Source of the DNA: Candidatus Formimonas warabiya
GTDB lineage: Bacteria > Bacillota > Dehalobacteriia > Dehalobacteriales > Dehalobacteriaceae
Assembly (NCBI RefSeq): GCF_002777255.1
Contig: NZ_CP017634.1
Location: forward strand, 5,406,903 to 5,470,902
Length of the DNA: 64,000 bases
Direction of reading: 5' to 3'
Position 1 is the stretch's first letter. Every line of letters starts with the position of its first letter. Position numbers and translations under genes: made by a program. Positions 29,915 through 38,051 of the stretch are shown here, one piece after another. The notes below the pieces were generated by a model. It was not told the origin of the DNA and ran no database searches. It worked only from the letters and a program-made list of their open reading frames with translations.

Positions 29915-29934
29915 TTATTGGCATATGTCAATAA
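29915..29934. promoter_or_regulatory. CRP/FNR-like palindromic operator, site 2
   Basis: TTATTGGCATATGTCAATAA, nearly identical to the site at 22942. Here it lies just upstream of a TTGACA -35 box, a position suited to activation. Confidence 0.5.
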
Positions 29935-29940
29935 AAACTG

Positions 29941-29970
29941 TTGACAGGAAGGACTTTTTTCGGATATCAT
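29941..29970 (+). promoter_or_regulatory. Sigma-A-type promoter of the FmdE/ABC transporter operon
   Basis: TTGACA (29941-29946), 18-bp spacer, TATCAT (29965-29970). A small AAGGTC-ATGAA-GACCTT hairpin follows (29980-29996), then about 140 bases of leader before the FmdE start. Confidence 0.5.
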
Positions 29971-30137
29971 GAATATAATAAGGTCATGAAGACCTTGATT
30001 GGCCGAGTAAATTTTATTATTCATAAACATATGAAAATATTTGGATGACGTAATAAATCAATCAAACCATGAAGGGATGCTGTATGAAACAGCTCTTGGA
30101 TTGGTTTTTTATTTTTTAAATGAAGGAGTGAAAGAAA

Positions 30138-30662
30138 ATGAACAAAGAACTGTGGGAAAAATGTGTGGAATTTCATGGACACCAATGCCCGGGACTGGCC
30201 ATAGGATTCCGGGCGGTGGAAGCGGCCCGGGAAAAAATGGGGATTACTTTTTCTGCGGATGAAGAGGTGGTATGCGTCACGGAAAACGATGCCTGCGGGG
30301 TAGATGCGGTGCAGGTGCTGACCGGGTGCAGCATGGGAAAAGGAAATCTGATTTACCGGCAGACGGGCAAACAGGCCTTTAGTTTCTTTAGCCGGAAAAC
30401 CGGAGACAGCCTGCGCTTGGTGCTGAAGGCTGTTAACGGAGACATGGACCGGGAACACCGCCAGGAATACCTTTTAAACGCCGAACTGGGGGAAATATTT
30501 GCCTTTAAAAAGCCTCATTTTTCCTTGCCGGAAACAGCCCGCATCTTTAATACCGTGATTTGTGAAAACTGCGGCGAAGGAGCGCCGGAGCATAAAATCC
30601 GCATTCAGGACGGCAAAAAGGTTTGCCTGGATTGCTTCCGTGACTATTCCCGGGGATGGTAA
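30138..30662 (+). CDS. FmdE-family zinc-finger protein
   Basis: 174 residues. The FmdE signature at the N-terminus, FHGHQCPGLAIGFRA, is followed by CVTENDACGVDAVQVLTGCSMGKGNL and a C-terminal CENCGEGAPEH...CLDCF zinc finger. The family is named after formylmethanofuran dehydrogenase subunit E, but free-standing copies in bacteria are of unknown function and typically sit beside molybdate, tungstate or nickel/peptide transporters, as here. AAGGAGTGAAAGAAA precedes the ATG. Confidence 0.88.
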   Translation: MNKELWEKCVEFHGHQCPGLAIGFRAVEAAREKMGITFSADEEVVCVTENDACGVDAVQVLTGCSMGKGNLIYRQTGKQAFSFFSRKTGDSLRLVLKAVNGDMDREHRQEYLLNAELGEIFAFKKPHFSLPETARIFNTVICENCGEGAPEHKIRIQDGKKVCLDCFRDYSRGW

Positions 30663-30724
30663 GCACCGGCGCGAGATCCGGACCGGAAGGAACATGAATT
30701 TGCAGGGTTTTTAAGCAAAGGAAT

Positions 30725-32365
30725 ATGGGGGCAAAGGAGTATCGAAAGGTGAAACAACGAATTATTAATCCCATTTGTTTAGTGGTTTTGGCATGTACTG
30801 TTCTATTGGGGTTAACGGGCTGCGGAGACCGTCAGGCGGTGGGTGACAGCACCGGGACGCCAGTCGTGTTGAAGCTGGAAGGGGGAGACTGGGGTTTTCC
30901 CGATCCCTGGAAGCACTATTCTCGCGGTCCGGGCGGCTATAAAATGGAATTAATTTTTGACTCCTTGCTGGAGAAAGACGAGAAGGGGCTGATTCCCTGG
31001 CTGGCGGAAAAATGGACGGTATCCCCGGACAGCCGGGAGTATACCTTTACCCTGCGGGATAAGGTGACCTGGCATGACGGCCAGAGCTTCAGCGCCGACG
31101 ATGTAAAATTTTCTTTTGACTATTACCGGGACCATCCTCCTGTTTGGAATGAGTTAACGGTTGACGGCAAGTTCATTGTCGAAAAAGTGGAGGTAATGGA
31201 CGGACGCACCGTAAAAATCCGGGTGGATTCCCCCAATGCCACTTATTTGGAGAGGCTTGGCAGCATGCGCATCATTCCTAAGCACATTTGGGAGAATGTG
31301 ACTGATCCGCTCAAGTTTAATGCCCGGGAAGCGGCCGTAGGCTGCGGGCCCTATGTTCTGGAAGATTACAACAGCCAGCTGGGCACATACAGGCTAACGG
31401 CTTATCAGGGGTACTGGGGACCGAGACAGAAGGTAGCGGCCATAGAGTGGGTGCCGGTAAGCGATCCGGTGCTGGCTTTTGAACAGGGAGAGATTGACTT
31501 GCTTACTGACGACGCGACCCCGGATATCCTGTCCCGCTATGAAAATAAGGAAGAATTTAAGATTATGCCTAACCAGCCTTTTTGGGGCTACCGGCTGATT
31601 CTCAATATGGATAAAAGACCGGAATTAAAAGATGTGAATCTGAGGAAGGCGCTGGCTTACGGGATTGACCGGCAAGAAATGGTGGAAAAAATCGCCCGGG
31701 GTTCCGGGATCGTAGACAGTATGGGATTTGTACCGCCGGGACATATTTGGTATAACGATCAGGTGGCCCGGTATGCTTTTGATGCGGAAAAGGCCAAAGC
31801 CCTGCTGGACGGAAAAACCTATACCTTCGACCTGCTCATCGGCGTTTCTTCTCAAGAGGCGAAAACGGGCAACAATACTTCCCGGGATGTGAAAATAGGG
31901 GAATTGATGAAAATCAGCTTGGCGAAAATCGGTATTACGCTAAATGTGAAGACCGTTGATACCAAGACCCGGGACAATGCCGTGAAAAATGGCGATTATG
32001 AGCTGGCCGTGACCAATCACGGGGGCTGGGGCAATGACCCGGATTATTTGAGAGATTATTACGGCTCCTCCACCACTAATGACCGGAGCAGCCCTGCTTC
32101 CGGAGCCCTGCCCGGGTACTTTAATCAGGAAATCTATGATCTGTGCCAGAAGCAGATGAGGCAGCTGAATCCGGAGGAAAGAAAGAAGACCATTTTCCGG
32201 CTGCAGGAACTGATTGCCGCCGATGTCCCCCAAATTCCCTTGTTCAATACGGTGGACAATTTTGTTTTCCGGCCGGCCAAGTATGACGGATGGATGTTCA
32301 GATACGATCATAACTATATGGAACACTGCAAATTATCTTATTTGGAAAGAGCGCAGGACGAATGA
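30725..32365 (+). CDS. ABC transporter substrate-binding lipoprotein (peptide/nickel family 5)
   Basis: About 546 residues. A hydrophobic signal with lipobox LTGC (near residue 33) is followed by the SBP_bac_5 core: LIFDSLLEKDEKGLIPWLAEKW, VTWHDGQSFSADDVKFSFDYY, LRKALAYGIDRQEMVEK. It would be lipid-anchored outside the membrane and bind oligopeptide, nickel chelate or a metallophore. GTG 30749 (AAGGAG upstream) is an alternative start. The stop overlaps the permease ATG. Ligand unknown; the FmdE and NifX neighbours hint at a metal or chelate. Confidence 0.88.
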   Translation: MGAKEYRKVKQRIINPICLVVLACTVLLGLTGCGDRQAVGDSTGTPVVLKLEGGDWGFPDPWKHYSRGPGGYKMELIFDSLLEKDEKGLIPWLAEKWTVSPDSREYTFTLRDKVTWHDGQSFSADDVKFSFDYYRDHPPVWNELTVDGKFIVEKVEVMDGRTVKIRVDSPNATYLERLGSMRIIPKHIWENVTDPLKFNAREAAVGCGPYVLEDYNSQLGTYRLTAYQGYWGPRQKVAAIEWVPVSDPVLAFEQGEIDLLTDDATPDILSRYENKEEFKIMPNQPFWGYRLILNMDKRPELKDVNLRKALAYGIDRQEMVEKIARGSGIVDSMGFVPPGHIWYNDQVARYAFDAEKAKALLDGKTYTFDLLIGVSSQEAKTGNNTSRDVKIGELMKISLAKIGITLNVKTVDTKTRDNAVKNGDYELAVTNHGGWGNDPDYLRDYYGSSTTNDRSSPASGALPGYFNQEIYDLCQKQMRQLNPEERKKTIFRLQELIAADVPQIPLFNTVDNFVFRPAKYDGWMFRYDHNYMEHCKLSYLERAQDE

Positions 32366-33339
32366 GGGGTCAGGCAGTGCCGAAAATCTTGGAATATCTG
32401 GCGACTATGACGGTCATCTTCACCATTAATTTTTTTCTCCCCAGGCTGATGCCTGGGGACCCTTTCCTTTTTCTTTCCTCCGACCCCGGAAATGTCACTG
32501 CGACCTTTTCCCAGGAACAAATCGACAAATACCGGGCTTATTATGGTCTGGACCAGCCTCTGGGCACCCAGTTTATCGCCTATGGGGCCAAATTGGTCCA
32601 GGGTGATTTGGGTTACAGCATTTATTTTCATGACCAGGTCATCAATCTCATCCTGGCCCGGCTGCCCTGGACCCTATCTATTGTCATGGCCTCCCTGGTA
32701 TTGAGCAGTGTTACGGGGGTGGCTCTGGGGTGTATTTCTGCTTATTCCAGAAACCGTTACCTGGATCAGGCCGTCTATTTTGTAATGATTTGTTTTGGCG
32801 AAATTCCTTCCTTTTTAGTCGGTATTTTTTTTCTTTTCTTTTTGGCGGCCCAAACCGGGCTCTTTCCCCTGGCGGGAGGGATCAGCCCCTTTGTTTCTTT
32901 TGATTCTGCCGGAGCCCAAATTGCCGATCTGGTCCGGCACGCTTTTCTGCCTGTATTGACTCTGTCTTTGGCCAGGATGGGAGAATTTTATCTTTTAGCC
33001 CGGAACAGCATGATCACGGTCTTGTCCAAAGAATACATGCGTACGGCCCGGGCTAAAGGCCTGAGCAAGTTGCGGGTGATTTTCCGCCATGCTTTGAAGA
33101 ATGCCCTGCTGCCGGTGGTAACAAGAATCTTTTTAAGTCTGGGCACTGTTTTGGGAGGAGCCATACTGGTGGAAAATGTTTTCAACTATCCGGGTATCGG
33201 CCGTTTAATGCAGATGGCCGTGATGTTCCGGGACTATGTGCTGCTGCAAGGGATCTTTCTTTTTGTGGCTTTTACTGTTCTGATCATGAATCTGCTCGCA
33301 GACACTGTCTATAAAAAATTGGACCCGAGGGTGGAATAA
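32362..33339 (+). CDS. ABC transporter permease, DppB/NikB-like
   Basis: 325 residues, about six membrane segments, with the binding-protein-dependent permease motif EYMRTARAKGLSKLRVIFRHALKNALLPVVT (split: EAA loop near 225-255) and the DppB N-terminal pattern of a long periplasmic loop after the first helix. It starts within the previous stop (ATGA) and abuts the next gene. Confidence 0.9.
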   Translation: MRGQAVPKILEYLATMTVIFTINFFLPRLMPGDPFLFLSSDPGNVTATFSQEQIDKYRAYYGLDQPLGTQFIAYGAKLVQGDLGYSIYFHDQVINLILARLPWTLSIVMASLVLSSVTGVALGCISAYSRNRYLDQAVYFVMICFGEIPSFLVGIFFLFFLAAQTGLFPLAGGISPFVSFDSAGAQIADLVRHAFLPVLTLSLARMGEFYLLARNSMITVLSKEYMRTARAKGLSKLRVIFRHALKNALLPVVTRIFLSLGTVLGGAILVENVFNYPGIGRLMQMAVMFRDYVLLQGIFLFVAFTVLIMNLLADTVYKKLDPRVE

Positions 33340-34176
33340 ATGGAAAATCCAGCCGGACTATGGAAACAGTCTTCTTGTTTGGGAAAAACCTCAGCGGCAC
33401 TTCTGGTGATGATCGTCTTAATCGCTCTGCTTTCCCCTTATTTATCCCCCTATTCGTTCCAGGCTCCCTCCGGTCCTTCCCTGGAGCCTCCGGGAAGCAG
33501 ACACTGGCTGGGGACCGACGATTTAGGCATTGATCTCTGGGCCCAGATCTGTTCCGGCGCCCGCATCAGCATCATCGTGGGTTTTGGCACCGCCCTGCTT
33601 GCCGGGGTGGGAGGAACCCTGGCAGGCATGCTTTCCGGCTATTACGGGGGATGGACGGACCGGATCCTGATGCGCATGACGGATATGATGCTGGTGCTGC
33701 CGGATTTGCCCATGATGATCGTTTTGGGGGCCTTTTTCGGTCCCAGCCTGAAGAATATTATTCTTGTGCTGGCCCTTTTTTCCTGGACCGGTCCCGCCCG
33801 TATCGTCCGGTCCAGGGTGCTCTCTTTGCGGCAGGCAGCCTTCATCCGGGCTGCCCGGTGCTACGGGGCGGGATTCTGCTACCTGAGCCTCAAACATTTT
33901 TTGCCGGCAATTTTGCCCCTGGTGCTGGTGAGTATGATCAGGCTGGTGAGCAAAGCTGTGGTGGCGGAAGCGGGATTGGCCTTTTTAGGCTTGGGGGACC
34001 CTACGTCCAAAAGCTGGGGGTTGATCTTGAATCATGCCATCAATTTTTCCGGGATTTATTTTACGGATTATTGGCAATGGTGGCTGGTGAGCCCCCTGGC
34101 CGCGATTACGCTTTTCGTCGTCGCCGTTGCTTTTTTGGCCCGGGAAGTAGAAAAATTGGTCGACACCAAATTATAA
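33340..34176 (+). CDS. ABC transporter permease, DppC/NikC-like
   Basis: 278 residues: an N-terminal helix, then HWLGTDDLGIDLWAQICSGARISI, the hallmark of DppC proteins, and the EAA loop AAFIRAARCYGAGF. Starts directly after the previous stop with no spacer. Forms the membrane channel with the DppB-like subunit. Confidence 0.9.
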   Translation: MENPAGLWKQSSCLGKTSAALLVMIVLIALLSPYLSPYSFQAPSGPSLEPPGSRHWLGTDDLGIDLWAQICSGARISIIVGFGTALLAGVGGTLAGMLSGYYGGWTDRILMRMTDMMLVLPDLPMMIVLGAFFGPSLKNIILVLALFSWTGPARIVRSRVLSLRQAAFIRAARCYGAGFCYLSLKHFLPAILPLVLVSMIRLVSKAVVAEAGLAFLGLGDPTSKSWGLILNHAINFSGIYFTDYWQWWLVSPLAAITLFVVAVAFLAREVEKLVDTKL

Positions 34177-34186
34177 GGAGGTTTTT

Positions 34187-35902
34187 ATGGAAGAACCGTT
34201 GCTGAAAATAGAAAACCTGTCTATCCGCTATCCGGGGGAGGAAAATCAAGTGCCGGCCCTTGATCAGGTTTCTTTTTCCCTGAACCGGGGCGAAAGCTTA
34301 GGCCTGATCGGCGAATCGGGCAGCGGTAAGACCTCGCTGGCCCTGGCCCTGATGGGAGTTTCAAATGCTCAGGCAAAGATCACCGGGGAGATCTTTTTTC
34401 AAGGCATCGATCAGCAGGGGCTGTCGGAAAAGGAAAAAAACCGCTGCCGCTGGTCCGGGATGGCCATGGTCTTTCAAAACAGCCTGGATGTATTAAATCC
34501 GGTATTGACCATTTATGAACAAATTTATGAGTGCCTGCGCAGTCATACGGTGCTGCCGCCTCAGGAGGCCCATAAAAAAGTGATTAGGCTTGTGGAAATG
34601 GTGGGCCTGGACTCCAGGGTGCAAAAGTGCTATCCCCATCAGCTTTCCGGCGGCATGCGGCAGCGCGTGCTGCTGGCCATGGCCCTGTCCTGTGATCCGG
34701 CCTTGCTGATTGTGGATGAACCCACGTCCGCCCTGGATGCGGTAGCCAAAAATGAAATTGGGGAACTTCTCGCCCGGCTGCACCGGGAAAAAAAGTTTTC
34801 CTTGCTGGTGATTTCCCATGAAATGAATATTGTTTCACTTCTCACCTCGAAGGTGATGGTTCTTTATGCCGGACAGGTCATGGAAGAAGGGATGACCCAG
34901 GATGTCATAAAAAATCCCCTGCATAACTATACCAGAGGATTGATTTATTCCTCCCCGGCCTTAAATCCTTTTCGCGACCTTTGGGGAATTCCCGGGGAAA
35001 AAGAAGAAGACAGGGGAAGCGGCTGCCCCTTTTTCCCCAGATGCAGTCAAAGGGTTTCAGAATGCCGTATGAGAAGGCCTCCCCTGGCCTATGTGTCCAT
35101 TGAAAGAAGGGTCGCATGCAACCGGGGCGGTATCGTAACCCTGCTCGAAGGGAAAAATCTGAGCAAGGTTTACCGGCTTAAAGGAAGGGAGGTGGCAGCG
35201 TGTCAAAAGTGTGATCTGGACATTCGTGCCGGAGAAGTGGCGGTACTGATCGGGGAATCCGGATCGGGAAAGACCACCCTGGCCGGCATTCTGGCCGGAA
35301 GCCTTTGCCCCGATAGCGGAGAAGTGGTTTTTGAAGGCGGGAAGGTTCAGGGGAATCAGGTGACCCGGCAAAAAAGGGGGATCCAAATCATTTTTCAGGA
35401 CCCTTTTTCTGCTGTTAACGAGCATTTCACCGTGGAACAGGCCGTACAGGAGCCCCTGGTTATTCGGAAGCAGGAGGGGAAACCAGGACGGCGGGAACTG
35501 ACCCTGAAGGCTTTAACCGATGTGCAATTGCCCTGTGACGATGGGTTCTTAAAAAGAAGAATCCATACATTGAGCGGGGGACAGCGCCAGCGGGTAGCGA
35601 TTGCCCGCAGTTTGGTGATGGAGCCTAAGCTCCTCATTGCCGATGAGATCAGTTCCATGCTGGATCCTTCCACCCAGGCCAATATTTTGCGGCTCTTGAA
35701 GGGCCTGCAAAACCGGCAGGGCTTTGCCATGCTTTACGTGACCCACGATCTGGCTTTGGCCCGAAAAATTGCCGACATGGTTTATGTGATGCACCAGGGA
35801 AGAATTATTGAGAAAGGAGCGCCGGCCCAAATTTTTCACCGGCCCTCGGAAGATTATACCCAAAAACTGATAAATGGTTCCCCCATATCTCATTTATTCT
35901 GA
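34187..35902 (+). CDS. Fused DppD-DppF-type ABC transporter ATPase
   Basis: 571 residues with two complete ATPase halves. Half 1 has Walker A GESGSGKT (42-49), signature LSGGMRQR and Walker B LLIVDEP, followed by the oligopeptide-type C-terminal Cys segment CPFFPRCSQRVSEC (about 280). Half 2 has Walker A GESGSGKT (356-363), LSGGQRQR and LLIADE. Normally these are separate DppD and DppF genes; here one polypeptide energises the importer. Ribosome site AAGGAGG precedes the ATG. Confidence 0.9.
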   Translation: MEEPLLKIENLSIRYPGEENQVPALDQVSFSLNRGESLGLIGESGSGKTSLALALMGVSNAQAKITGEIFFQGIDQQGLSEKEKNRCRWSGMAMVFQNSLDVLNPVLTIYEQIYECLRSHTVLPPQEAHKKVIRLVEMVGLDSRVQKCYPHQLSGGMRQRVLLAMALSCDPALLIVDEPTSALDAVAKNEIGELLARLHREKKFSLLVISHEMNIVSLLTSKVMVLYAGQVMEEGMTQDVIKNPLHNYTRGLIYSSPALNPFRDLWGIPGEKEEDRGSGCPFFPRCSQRVSECRMRRPPLAYVSIERRVACNRGGIVTLLEGKNLSKVYRLKGREVAACQKCDLDIRAGEVAVLIGESGSGKTTLAGILAGSLCPDSGEVVFEGGKVQGNQVTRQKRGIQIIFQDPFSAVNEHFTVEQAVQEPLVIRKQEGKPGRRELTLKALTDVQLPCDDGFLKRRIHTLSGGQRQRVAIARSLVMEPKLLIADEISSMLDPSTQANILRLLKGLQNRQGFAMLYVTHDLALARKIADMVYVMHQGRIIEKGAPAQIFHRPSEDYTQKLINGSPISHLF

Positions 35903-35961
35903 TATAGTGAAAGAAATAGGTGAAAATATAAAGAAAAATTTTATTAAATTGGAGGTTGAAG

Positions 35962-36336
35962 ATGATGCAATGTGAAAAATGCCGGGCGGAAATTCCTGAG
36001 GGAGAAGAAATGCGTCTTCATGGCAAAATCGTGTGTGAAGATTGCTATGTGATCGGGGTACAACCCCCTAAGACCTGTGATGTGGCAGCTGTACACAGCG
36101 CTAAGATGCACCGGCAAATGTCCGGCCAAACCGGAACGGAGGGCCTTTCCGATGTGCAGAAAAGTATCTATGAATTTGTAAAATTAAAAGAAAAGGTGAC
36201 CAAGGATCAACTGGCGGAACATTTTAATTTACCCTTGGCGGAAATTGAACGCCAGTTTACCGTCTTGCGCCATTGCGAACTTCTCAAAGGAACAAAAGAA
36301 GGCAATGCCGTTTATATTGTGGTCATGAATCAGTAA
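35962..36336 (+). CDS. Zinc-ribbon plus winged-helix protein, putative regulator
   Basis: About 124 residues. A LIM-like or zinc-ribbon N-terminus (CEKCRAEIPEGEEMRLHGKIVCEDCY, seen as two C-x2-C pairs 19 apart) is followed by a winged-helix-like segment VQKSIYEFVKLKEKVTKDQLAEHF and IERQFTVLRHCELLKGTKEGN. It sits between the ABC operon and a flavodoxin. GGAGG is 7 bases upstream of the ATG. Function unknown; a DNA-binding metal sensor is one possibility. Confidence 0.6.
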   Translation: MMQCEKCRAEIPEGEEMRLHGKIVCEDCYVIGVQPPKTCDVAAVHSAKMHRQMSGQTGTEGLSDVQKSIYEFVKLKEKVTKDQLAEHFNLPLAEIERQFTVLRHCELLKGTKEGNAVYIVVMNQ

Positions 36337-36378
36337 CTTAGCTGATTTAGAAAAATGAATCAAGAAAGGGGTAGGAAG

Positions 36379-36915
36379 GTGAAAAAGGCGGTCATTCTTT
36401 TTTGGTCTCAGACCGGCAACACGGAAAAGGTAGCGAAAAGCATTCAAACAGGTTTGGCGGAAGGCGGGTTTGATACCACCCTCCTGAGGGTACAGGAGGC
36501 GGAAGAGATGGATTTTTATGATTCCGACCTGGTATGTATCGGCGCCCCCTCTTACAGCTGGCATCCTCCCAAACCTGTGGATGATTATTTAAAAGCAAAA
36601 TTTAACAAGTATAAAAAGGAAGGCCGGGTGAAGATCAACGCGCCGAAAATACCCGGGAAAAATGCGCTGGTATTTTGTACTTATTCCGGGCCTCATACCG
36701 GGATCAGGGAGGCGGTGCCGGTAGGAAAATATCTGGGCCAATTTTTTGAGCACCTGGGGTTCACGGTGGTGGACGAATGGTATGTGCTCAGCGAATTTCA
36801 CGGCTCGGAAGAAAACAGCACCCTGGGTAGAATGGGCAATATTAAAGGTTTGCCCAGCGCAGAAGATTTGAAAAGAATCCGGGAGAGTGCCCGGAATCTG
36901 GCCTCCCGTCTCTAG
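36379..36915 (+). CDS. Flavodoxin-family protein
   Basis: About 178 residues: FMN phosphate loop FWSQTGNTEKVA at the N-terminus, CIGAPSYSWHPPKPVDDY, and FCTYSGPHTGIREAVPVGKYL. This is a long-chain flavodoxin-like electron carrier or WrbA-like protein. GTG 36379 has AAAGGGG 6 bases upstream; ATG 36355 is a weaker alternative. A good terminator follows. Confidence 0.82.
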   Translation: MKKAVILFWSQTGNTEKVAKSIQTGLAEGGFDTTLLRVQEAEEMDFYDSDLVCIGAPSYSWHPPKPVDDYLKAKFNKYKKEGRVKINAPKIPGKNALVFCTYSGPHTGIREAVPVGKYLGQFFEHLGFTVVDEWYVLSEFHGSEENSTLGRMGNIKGLPSAEDLKRIRESARNLASRL

Positions 36916-36941
36916 AAAGTTGTGATAAAGGTTATTTCAAG

Positions 36942-36970
36942 ACCCCATTTTTGGAAAGTGGGGTTTTTAA
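36942..36970 (+). terminator. Rho-independent terminator after flavodoxin gene
   Basis: ACCCCATTTT and AAAGTGGGGT form a stem (one wobble) with a TGG loop, followed by TTTTTAATTTT. Confidence 0.85.
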
Positions 36971-37084
36971 TTTTATAAATGAAAATAAGATGCATTTGCG
37001 ATAAAAAAGTACTATAATATGAAAATAGTGGTATAAATGGGTTATTGATCAAGATGAAAAATTCTTTTAAAGGGAGAATGGGAG

Positions 37085-38029
37085 ATGGGCGTAAAAATTG
37101 ATATTATTTCCGGATTCCTGGGCGCAGGAAAAACCACTTTGATCAAAAAACTGCTCGAAGAAGAACTCTGCCGGGAAAAGCCGGTGATCATTGAAAATGA
37201 GTTTGGAGAAATAGGAATTGACGGTACTTTATTGAAAAAGTCCGGCATAGAAATTAAAGAAATCAATTCAGGATGTATTTGTTGTTCTCTGGTGGGAGAA
37301 TTTGAACGGTCCATCCAAGAGGTGCTTTCCCGGTTTAAACCGTCCCGGATCATTATTGAGCCTTCCGGCGTCGGTAAACTGTCTGAGGTGATCAAGGCTT
37401 GTACCTCTCCCCGGATCAAAGGGCTGCTTGTACTGAATATGGTCATCACCGTGGTGGATATCCAAAATTATCAGCTATACTTGGAGAATTTTGGGGAGTT
37501 TTTTTCCAACCAGATCCAGCATGCGAAAACTTTGATCTTAAGCCGGACCCAGGATGTTTCCCCGGAAGAGGTGGCAGCAGCAGTCAAGTCTCTGCACCAA
37601 TGGAATGACAGGGCCCATATTGTCACTACGCCCTGGGCCCAGCTCCGGGCGGAACAGCTGATCGCCCTGGCAGAGGGGAAGGATAGTCTGGTGCCCGGCC
37701 CTGACCCGGAATATCACGGGGCCCATCATGCCCATGCTGCTCACGGGGACAAGGCCTTCGAGGTCTGGAGCAAAGAGACGCCAAAAATATTCCCGGAAAA
37801 AGAATTGAGAAGGATGTTGGAAAAAATGGATCAAGTTTCATTGGTGGGGCGGGTTTTAAGGGCCAAAGGAATTGTACAGGCGGGTCCGGAGCAGTGGGTC
37901 CAGTTTGATTTCGTACCCCGTGAGGTCAATATCCGTCCTGTGGAGCCGGATTATTCGGGACGACTGTGCATTATCGGACAAAATTTAAACAGAAAAGGAC
38001 TGGCCAATTTATTCCAGGTCATGGATTAG
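37085..38029 (+). CDS. CobW/G3E-family metallochaperone GTPase
   Basis: 314 residues: Walker A GFLGAGKTT (10-18), ENEFGEIGID, the metal-binding CxCC motif (C64, C66, C67 in GCICCSL), EPSGVG, a histidine-rich stretch between 211 and 220 and the CobW C-terminal domain. G3E proteins hand metals such as Zn or Co to client enzymes using GTP. The following GTPase-permease fusion and YcgQ-like gene point to zinc, by analogy with the Bacillus Zur regulon. Confidence 0.9.
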   Translation: MGVKIDIISGFLGAGKTTLIKKLLEEELCREKPVIIENEFGEIGIDGTLLKKSGIEIKEINSGCICCSLVGEFERSIQEVLSRFKPSRIIIEPSGVGKLSEVIKACTSPRIKGLLVLNMVITVVDIQNYQLYLENFGEFFSNQIQHAKTLILSRTQDVSPEEVAAAVKSLHQWNDRAHIVTTPWAQLRAEQLIALAEGKDSLVPGPDPEYHGAHHAHAAHGDKAFEVWSKETPKIFPEKELRRMLEKMDQVSLVGRVLRAKGIVQAGPEQWVQFDFVPREVNIRPVEPDYSGRLCIIGQNLNRKGLANLFQVMD

Positions 38030-38051
38030 ATGTTGAAGCGGGGTTGGGAGG

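Noticed and set aside
30041..30262. 73-codon frame overlapping the FmdE start
   Set aside because: Runs out of frame into FmdE and has no ribosome site; the FmdE frame is clear.
33651..34205. 184-codon frame overlapping the DppC-like gene
   Set aside because: Out-of-frame shadow rich in Gly/Pro/Arg with no ribosome site, while the plus frame is a canonical permease.
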